NCBI GenBank assembly: GCA_014728875.1
Contig: WJKV01000045.1
Span: forward strand, 1 to 17,828
Reading direction: 5' to 3'
Source of the DNA: Candidatus Woesearchaeota archaeon
GTDB taxonomy: Archaea; Nanobdellota; Nanobdellia; Woesearchaeales; WJKV01
DNA length: 17,828 bases
Positions 12,233-17,828 of this stretch are shown one piece after another (position 1 is the stretch's first letter; each line of letters opens with the position of its first letter). The notes below the pieces were generated by a model that saw only the letters and a list, made by a program, of their open reading frames with translations, was not told where the DNA came from and made no database searches. Position numbers and translations under genes: made by a program.

Positions 12233-15166
12233 TTGAATATAAAAAAAGACAAAGTTAAGACCCAGACTAATTCTGATAGTCATTACAGCCTGAAACTATT
12301 GGTTCCTTTGGTCCTGCTCATTTTGTTCATATTCGTGGCTCTTGTCTACAGGCCTTCTTTCACAGGAATGACAGTGGGAGATTTCCAGGGCCATGAGAAA
12401 TTATTGAATCTCAGGTTCACAGAAAACAGCAATATGAATTTTGCACTGGACAAAATCCCTGTTTCATTGAAGCTCGCAGGAAGCTGCGACGGAACAGCAA
12501 GAGTGTATCTTGTTGACGGAGAAGAAAGGATACTCATACTGAATACTGCTTCTCTTGAGCCTGATCTTGACGGTGTTGCTTATTTTGAGAACTACTGCGT
12601 TGATTCGTGCGACATAGACGTGCTCTCAAACGAAGTGAGGCTGGCAGTCGAGGTCGATGAAGGCGAACTTCTGCTGGATGAACTGTTATACAGCTCATTG
12701 AATGACCAGAACAATGCGCTTCCTGTATGGGAAGGAAGAACAACATTCCTGATAGAAGGCGTTGCAACAGAAGAGATCGTGCTCAGCAATTATTATGCAG
12801 ATGCAGACGAAGAAGACAGCCTGATCTTTTTCACAAAAACAGTCGAGGTTCCTTTCGACGTTTCTTTGACAGACGATGTGCTGAAAATCACGACAAACAC
12901 CAAATCGCAGGGCGACCACAGGCTGAGCGTGTTTGCGAGCGACGGAAAAGAGGTTGCGGAGACAGTGCTTGACATTGTTGTGTACGGCATCGAGACTGTT
13001 GAAGAGGAAGAAGAGGCCTCTATCATCGTGCCTTTTGAACTTGACCAAAGCTATGAAGAGCAGATGACAGTGAAAGGGATGTTCAGCTCGCTCACGATAG
13101 ATGACGGCTCTTCTGATAACACATATTCAATAGGGGATGCGCCGTTCTATACTGCTGATTTTTCATTCATAAACAATGATGTTCCTATCACTGCAGGCGC
13201 CTGCGAAATAGCATTCGATCCTTCCAACACAGAGGCGTACGGGCCTGCCGAACAGATGCAGTACAATGAAGAGACAGCTGTATACGAATTCACAGGCAGG
13301 AGCTTTGATACGAGCACGACAGTCGGGTACAAGATCAGCTGCACAGGAACAAGCGCAGCAGGACAGGAAGAGACGCTGCAATTGAGCGGCAAAACTTATT
13401 TCTTCAATGCTGTGAAAGGCTGCAGGGAACTTGGTTCGGGCGATTCCGGAAGGAACTTCTTCCTTGCGCAGGACATCGATGCTGATGAGGATTGTTTCAA
13501 GGTTGCCGGCAGCGACATATTGATAGACTGCAAGGATCATGCAATCTCTGGCAGCGGCGTTGCATTCGATGTCGGTGCCGACAATGTTGTGATTAAAAAC
13601 TGCAGGGCATCCGGATTTGAGACCGCTGTGAGATCCGCAGGGCACAGTGTCCGGGTCGAGGACAATTCTTTTATGGACGGAACAGGAGATGCAGTAAGTC
13701 TCAGCGGTGAAGACGCTTTGATAATAGGAAACACAATAAAGAATACAGAAGGAGATGCGGTCGAGCTTGCAGGCGCACTGAACTGCGTGATCGTCAACAA
13801 TATAATAGACACTACAACAGGACAAGGTTCGCAGGGAATCTCTGTCACAGGAAACAGCAACAGCAATCTGATAAAAACAAACAATTTCATGAACGTGGCT
13901 GAAGATGCGATCAGGATATCGAACAGCGACGGTGTTGTTGTGAAAGAGAACACTTTCTCTGAACTTAACGGGAGAGCAGTATCAACGCCTTTATTGTGCG
14001 GAGGAGACGGCTGCACAGACATCCAGATACTGGGAAACCAGATAGATGACATATCCACCGACGGGATCTATCTCTTGGGAGTCTCCAATTCAAAAGTCAA
14101 TGACAATATAATCAACAATCAGCACGGAGACAGCACGAACTGGGGGATCCTGCTGAGCGGTTCCGACGATGTTCTGATCAACAACAATGTCCTTCATACA
14201 GTGGACAACGGCATCGGCCTGGCCACCACAAAGAACAGTATCGTTGAGAACAACAGGGTGGAAGAGAGCTCCACAGGAGCAGGCATCAGCCTGACAGCAG
14301 ACTCGAGCGGAAACACTGTGAGCAATAATCTTCTGTACGGGCTTGAGAAAGGCCTTATTGTGGTAGAAAGCCACAACAATGTTGTATCCGACAACCATGC
14401 GCAGGGCAACAATGTCGGTTTCAAGATAGACGAACTGAGCGCGAACAACCAGTATGTGAACAACAGGGTGGAGGAAAGCATTACTGACGGAATAATTGTG
14501 GGCGACGAAGGTGTGCAGGGAGCAGATGTCGCAAACACATTCAAGGAGAACAGCGTGGTGTCCAATGCAGGAAACGGATTTGTCGTCCTTTCAAGCGGCT
14601 CTGAATACAGCGGCAACACTGTGTTTGAGAACTATGGGAACGGTTTTGCATTAAGGGACAGTGCAGTTGGAAACAGGCTGGACGGCAACAGTGTTGTGAG
14701 CAACAAGATATCAGGCATACACCTGATGCTTGCCGGAGGAAACGAGATAACGAGCAATTCCATGCTCTCAAACGTGATAGGCATCTCGATACAGCAGTCT
14801 TCTGGCAATGTTGTGAATGACAATGATCTTGAAGACAACAAGTACGGGATCTATATCCTTGGTGCAGAGAACAATAATATTCTTGAGAACAAGATAATGA
14901 AAAGTTCTTTGGGATTGTACTTGATGAGCGGAAGCCTGAACAATATGATAATCGAGAACGAATTCAATGAAAATAATGACGCCGTAAAGATAGACAGCGC
15001 GAACCTGAACAGGATTGCCTCTAATCTTTTTACAGACAATGCAAAGGCAGTGTGGATAGTGAACGGAGAACACAACGAGATAGTCGACAACAAACTGAGC
15101 CAGAACGACGAGCCGGTTGTAGAGGAAAGGTTCGGAAGAAATAATGTCGTGAACAGCAATACCTAA
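12233..15166 (+). CDS. Membrane-anchored surface protein with right-handed beta-helix (NosD-like)
   Basis: 977 residues from a TTG start. A short cytoplasmic tail is followed by one membrane helix (about 20-40, LLVPLVLLILFIFVALV) and the motif FTGMTVG just outside the membrane, which I associate with DPANN surface proteins. Residues about 50-150 form a beta-rich domain with paired cysteines. About 159-250 is cadherin-like (an ALPVWEG start, a Y-A-D-A-D-E-E-D turn and FASDG). An acidic linker (VEEEEEA) and another beta domain follow to about 394. About 395-977 is a parallel beta-helix of the NosD/pectate-lyase-like fold, with more than 20 repeats of the form N-x-I-x-x-N or NNVVxDN and G-hydrophobic turns. 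Such helices bind or process polysaccharides; no catalytic residues can be assigned here. The helix runs to the last residues, with no C-terminal anchor. The stop is 1 nt before the next ATG. Confidence 0.92.
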   Translation: MNIKKDKVKTQTNSDSHYSLKLLVPLVLLILFIFVALVYRPSFTGMTVGDFQGHEKLLNLRFTENSNMNFALDKIPVSLKLAGSCDGTARVYLVDGEERILILNTASLEPDLDGVAYFENYCVDSCDIDVLSNEVRLAVEVDEGELLLDELLYSSLNDQNNALPVWEGRTTFLIEGVATEEIVLSNYYADADEEDSLIFFTKTVEVPFDVSLTDDVLKITTNTKSQGDHRLSVFASDGKEVAETVLDIVVYGIETVEEEEEASIIVPFELDQSYEEQMTVKGMFSSLTIDDGSSDNTYSIGDAPFYTADFSFINNDVPITAGACEIAFDPSNTEAYGPAEQMQYNEETAVYEFTGRSFDTSTTVGYKISCTGTSAAGQEETLQLSGKTYFFNAVKGCRELGSGDSGRNFFLAQDIDADEDCFKVAGSDILIDCKDHAISGSGVAFDVGADNVVIKNCRASGFETAVRSAGHSVRVEDNSFMDGTGDAVSLSGEDALIIGNTIKNTEGDAVELAGALNCVIVNNIIDTTTGQGSQGISVTGNSNSNLIKTNNFMNVAEDAIRISNSDGVVVKENTFSELNGRAVSTPLLCGGDGCTDIQILGNQIDDISTDGIYLLGVSNSKVNDNIINNQHGDSTNWGILLSGSDDVLINNNVLHTVDNGIGLATTKNSIVENNRVEESSTGAGISLTADSSGNTVSNNLLYGLEKGLIVVESHNNVVSDNHAQGNNVGFKIDELSANNQYVNNRVEESITDGIIVGDEGVQGADVANTFKENSVVSNAGNGFVVLSSGSEYSGNTVFENYGNGFALRDSAVGNRLDGNSVVSNKISGIHLMLAGGNEITSNSMLSNVIGISIQQSSGNVVNDNDLEDNKYGIYILGAENNNILENKIMKSSLGLYLMSGSLNNMIIENEFNENNDAVKIDSANLNRIASNLFTDNAKAVWIVNGEHNEIVDNKLSQNDEPVVEERFGRNNVVNSNT

Positions 15167-15167
15167 G

Positions 15168-17828
15168 ATGGGATTACAAAGAAAAATAGGAATGTGCATC
15201 TTGCTTTTGCTAGTGACTGTTCTATTCAGTTCAGCTGTCTATGCAACTGCCATATCTATTCCTGTAACTTATGATGTAGACGGTGATGGAGACCTGGACA
15301 TGTATCTGGAAGATCTGATAGAGAACAGGGGCAAGATCAACAGCACGCATATGAATCTCACAATAAGGAATGTGTCTTCAGGCGTGCCCACAATCTCTAA
15401 CGTTGTCTACGGAGGGTTTGTGGACATAGACGGGGCCAACAGGAAAGACCTGTTTGTCGTTGTAAACGGAGGGCTGAACAGGGTGTTCCTGCACCAGGGC
15501 GCATTTATCTTTACAGAGTCAAATGCAAGCATTGATACAGGAATGCTCTCGCATACAACAAATGATTTCTTTATCGCCGATATCACAGGCAACGGCGCAG
15601 ATGACATCTGGATCGGCGGGATGCTATGGACCAAAGTCGGCAGTACATGGATAAATGTCACGACAAACGCTTCACTGCAGACCCTGCCTGCATCAGACGT
15701 GGCTGTCTTTGCAGATTTCAACAATGACACGACATTGGACCTGGCGGTTGCCACGAGCGGAGGAGCTGTAGCGCAGTGGAACAATACCGGTGATTCTGAC
15801 GGAGACAATGTCCCGGAATTCTCTGACGTGACCAGCCCCACCCTGGCTGCTGTCGGAGGAGCGACTTCTGTTGCAGTAGGAAACATTAACCCTGACCAGG
15901 ACGATTTGAATGACATATATGTGACGAGGAACGGAGCGAACCGGCTGTTCAGGAACGGAAGAACAGGCGCGAATCTTCCAGATTTCAATGAGCCTGACTA
16001 TGCGCCGACTGCGCAAGTGGCGAATACCTCGAACAGCCTCTGGGCTGTAATAGATATTATAACTCCATATAATGCAGGAGGACCTCCAGCTTTTAATTAT
16101 ACTGGGATCTATGTAGGAAATAATGGTCTTGATACAATATATACAAGACACGGAGGAAACCCGGGATTAGACCCTGTAACTTTTGTAAGCAATCCGCAGA
16201 GATCCGGTTATGTGGGTCCTTTCTATGTCCCTGCTGCAGCTTTCACCAAATCGATATCTTTTGTGACCACTGCTACCATACTCAATGCGTCTGTGAAAGA
16301 CTTCCTTAGGATAGGTTCCTCGCACATGAGCACAGGAGTAAATGCGCTCGTAGGATCAGAACCGCCGCCATCTTTAGAAGGCTTCTTTTTCGATTATGTA
16401 TTTGACCAGTCGTTAGGAGCTGATTTTGGATTCCCTCCAGAACCAGGACCAGGAGTCACCAACGAGCACGGTGGAGGGGGAAGCTGTGCTGATAGGATAT
16501 ATAAGGAATCTGTATGCACATCTCCGAATTATGTCACAGCAACTATTGACTATAACAAATGCTCTGAATTCATCCGTTTCGAAGATATAAAAGATATTAT
16601 TGCAACAATCATTATCAATGGAGAGAGTTACGAAATGGAAATTACCAATCTTGATCCTTTTGGTAATGGGTATACTGCGACAGCAGGACTTGCCTTGGAT
16701 AATGACCAGCTGATAAATCTTGCAGGAAGCATTGTTGAATTCGAGGCCAGTTATTTCAATCAAGACGCTGAAACAATAACAATAGACAGCATAAATCCAT
16801 CTGGATGTTCTGTTCCGAGGGTAGCAGCTGTTCCTGCGCCTGAGCCCTGCACGCTTAATACTAAAAAACAATTGAAAAATACTGTAGGTGCCACTTTGGT
16901 AATACGAGATTTATATTATTATGGATTGGATCCTGGTGATTTGCTTTCAGGACAAGCACCTGCTACAGGAAGTGCTGTTGTAGACATGCCAACAGGCATG
17001 GCAGTCGCAGGATCCCAGGGAGGGCAGCCAAGCGGTTTAGGAAATGTTCCTGTAACATGCCAGAGTCCTCCGCCTAAACCAGTGCCTGCAGGACAGGCAG
17101 GATCAATGGCAGCATCTGCAGGTGCGCCGCAGTCGACTCCGGCGCCACCAGGTGCACAGCCAGTGCCAGTGCCAGTACCTGCAGCACCGCCAGCACCGAC
17201 ACCGCCGCCAACACCGGCGCCTGCTCCAACGCCTACTCCGACAGCACCAACTCCTGCCCCTGCACCGTCGCCTGCGCCGCCGTCAGGTGCGCCAGCACCG
17301 ACACCGACACCGGGCGCACCGCCGCCGACACCTGCAGGTTCGCCGGTCGAAGAACCGCCTATTCCAGAGACACCTATGGCGCCATCAGCAGCACAACCTA
17401 TGCCCGGACCAACACCTACAACTTATGCTATAAAAGACATCACAGGAATGCAGGCGCAGTCGGTGAATATATTCCCATCAATACCAAGTTTCTTGGCATC
17501 AGGATTATCAGGCGAACCCGGCAGTCCATTCTCAGGCGTTCGGCTATTGGTGAAGAAGGCAAAAGAAGCAGGACAGATAGTATTATGGGGAAGAATCAAT
17601 GAAAAAGGTGAATATGAAGTTTATCTGACAACTTTGAGCGGACTGGCAGACGTCATACCTGATAATTTCCCAGGTACAATTGCAGGAGGAGATACTTATT
17701 ATTATGGAGCCATACCTCCAAGCAGTCCAGAAGGTAATGATCCTTATTACCATCATGCAGAGATTCCAACAGGATTGACATCTGTTTATCCGTCAGGATC
17801 AACTTGTCCTGAACCTACAACGCAGATA
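15168..17828 (+). CDS. Exported FG-GAP/VCBS-type protein with proline-rich linker (3' end missing)
   Basis: The frame is open from the ATG at 15168 to the window end (887 codons, no stop). A signal peptide ends near residue 26 (AVYA before TAIS). Calcium-binding FG-GAP/VCBS-like loops are visible as DVDGDGDLD (36-44), DIDGANRKD (86-94), DITGNGADD (138-146), DFNNDTTLD (183-191) and a diverged NPDQDDLND (241-249), consistent with an integrin-like beta-propeller over about 30-270. A middle beta-rich region contains several cysteines. About 640-740 is a long Pro/Ala/Thr linker. It is followed by a region with SGVRLLVKKAKEAGQI and NEKGEYEVYL that could be a transthyretin-like beta domain (weak). 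It is probably co-transcribed with the beta-helix gene: the stop and start are separated by one base and no separate promoter or clear Shine-Dalgarno is seen. Likely an exported adhesion or surface component. Confidence 0.9.
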   Translation, partial: MGLQRKIGMCILLLLVTVLFSSAVYATAISIPVTYDVDGDGDLDMYLEDLIENRGKINSTHMNLTIRNVSSGVPTISNVVYGGFVDIDGANRKDLFVVVNGGLNRVFLHQGAFIFTESNASIDTGMLSHTTNDFFIADITGNGADDIWIGGMLWTKVGSTWINVTTNASLQTLPASDVAVFADFNNDTTLDLAVATSGGAVAQWNNTGDSDGDNVPEFSDVTSPTLAAVGGATSVAVGNINPDQDDLNDIYVTRNGANRLFRNGRTGANLPDFNEPDYAPTAQVANTSNSLWAVIDIITPYNAGGPPAFNYTGIYVGNNGLDTIYTRHGGNPGLDPVTFVSNPQRSGYVGPFYVPAAAFTKSISFVTTATILNASVKDFLRIGSSHMSTGVNALVGSEPPPSLEGFFFDYVFDQSLGADFGFPPEPGPGVTNEHGGGGSCADRIYKESVCTSPNYVTATIDYNKCSEFIRFEDIKDIIATIIINGESYEMEITNLDPFGNGYTATAGLALDNDQLINLAGSIVEFEASYFNQDAETITIDSINPSGCSVPRVAAVPAPEPCTLNTKKQLKNTVGATLVIRDLYYYGLDPGDLLSGQAPATGSAVVDMPTGMAVAGSQGGQPSGLGNVPVTCQSPPPKPVPAGQAGSMAASAGAPQSTPAPPGAQPVPVPVPAAPPAPTPPPTPAPAPTPTPTAPTPAPAPSPAPPSGAPAPTPTPGAPPPTPAGSPVEEPPIPETPMAPSAAQPMPGPTPTTYAIKDITGMQAQSVNIFPSIPSFLASGLSGEPGSPFSGVRLLVKKAKEAGQIVLWGRINEKGEYEVYLTTLSGLADVIPDNFPGTIAGGDTYYYGAIPPSSPEGNDPYYHHAEIPTGLTSVYPSGSTCPEPTTQI
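17110..17376 (+). repeat. Low-complexity Pro/Ala/Thr-coding region
   Basis: An in-frame run rich in CCG, GCA, ACA and CCT codons encodes irregular PAP, PTP and APA units (residues about 648-736 of the FG-GAP protein). It is a flexible, probably extended linker of the type used to hold surface domains away from the membrane. The composition is unlike the rest of the gene and prone to slippage. Confidence 0.85.

Noticed and set aside
15407..16871. Minus-strand frames of 152-193 codons opposite the FG-GAP gene
   Set aside because: They lie opposite a continuous frame with clear signal peptide and calcium-loop motifs, so they are shadows.
17110..17376. CRISPR or minisatellite in the proline-rich region
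   Set aside because: The units are irregular, a few codons long and in frame; there are no spacers or fixed repeat length.
17122..17433. Arg/His/Gln-rich 103-codon plus-strand frame
   Set aside because: Frame-shifted reading of the Pro/Ala/Thr repeat region; the composition is an artefact of the repeat.

Overview
The window looks archaeal, most likely from a DPANN-type lineage (Woesearchaeota/Pacearchaeota-like; the lineage is an inference). The support is an archaeal-type DnaG, BRE/TATA promoters about 25-28 bp upstream of several starts with no Shine-Dalgarno (leaderless genes), and large secreted or membrane-anchored surface proteins built from cadherin-like, PKD, beta-helix and FG-GAP modules. 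No tRNA, rRNA, IS element or CRISPR array was recognised.

Layout. (1) 1-3526, plus strand: three tandem paralogues, the first cut by the window edge. They encode exported coiled-coil proteins that share a C-terminal domain of about 150 residues which I do not recognise. The second and third genes each have their own leaderless promoter, and their 3' ends share a 210-bp block at about 95% identity. (2) 3527-4525, minus strand: a bacterial-type (class I) GAPDH, abutting the third paralogue tail to tail with zero spacing. (3) 4571-4780: a promoter region with two TATA boxes around an inverted repeat, leading to a 1466-residue surface protein (4781-9181) with a lamin-tail domain, Ig/cadherin-like repeats, two PKD-like domains, an acidic stalk and a C-terminal membrane anchor. 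(4) 9182-9327: a convergent intergenic gap with an oligo-T terminator and a perfect 14-bp inverted repeat. (5) 9328-11024, minus strand: a two-gene unit with ATGA overlap, an unrecognised 152-residue helical protein followed by dnaG. The DnaG TOPRIM domain lacks the catalytic DxD acids. (6) 11144-12019, minus strand: a five-helix membrane protein resembling DUF1189. (7) 12233-17828, plus strand: a two-gene surface-protein unit, an N-terminally anchored right-handed beta-helix protein (TTG start) followed 1 nt later by an exported FG-GAP/proline-rich protein that runs off the window.

Functionally, most of the coding length (six of ten well-supported genes) is devoted to the cell envelope or exterior. 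Information processing (dnaG) and central carbon metabolism (gap) are embedded between these genes. The points most worth checking are the DnaG with a degenerate TOPRIM site and its coupled partner, and the tandem exported family with signs of recent sequence exchange.
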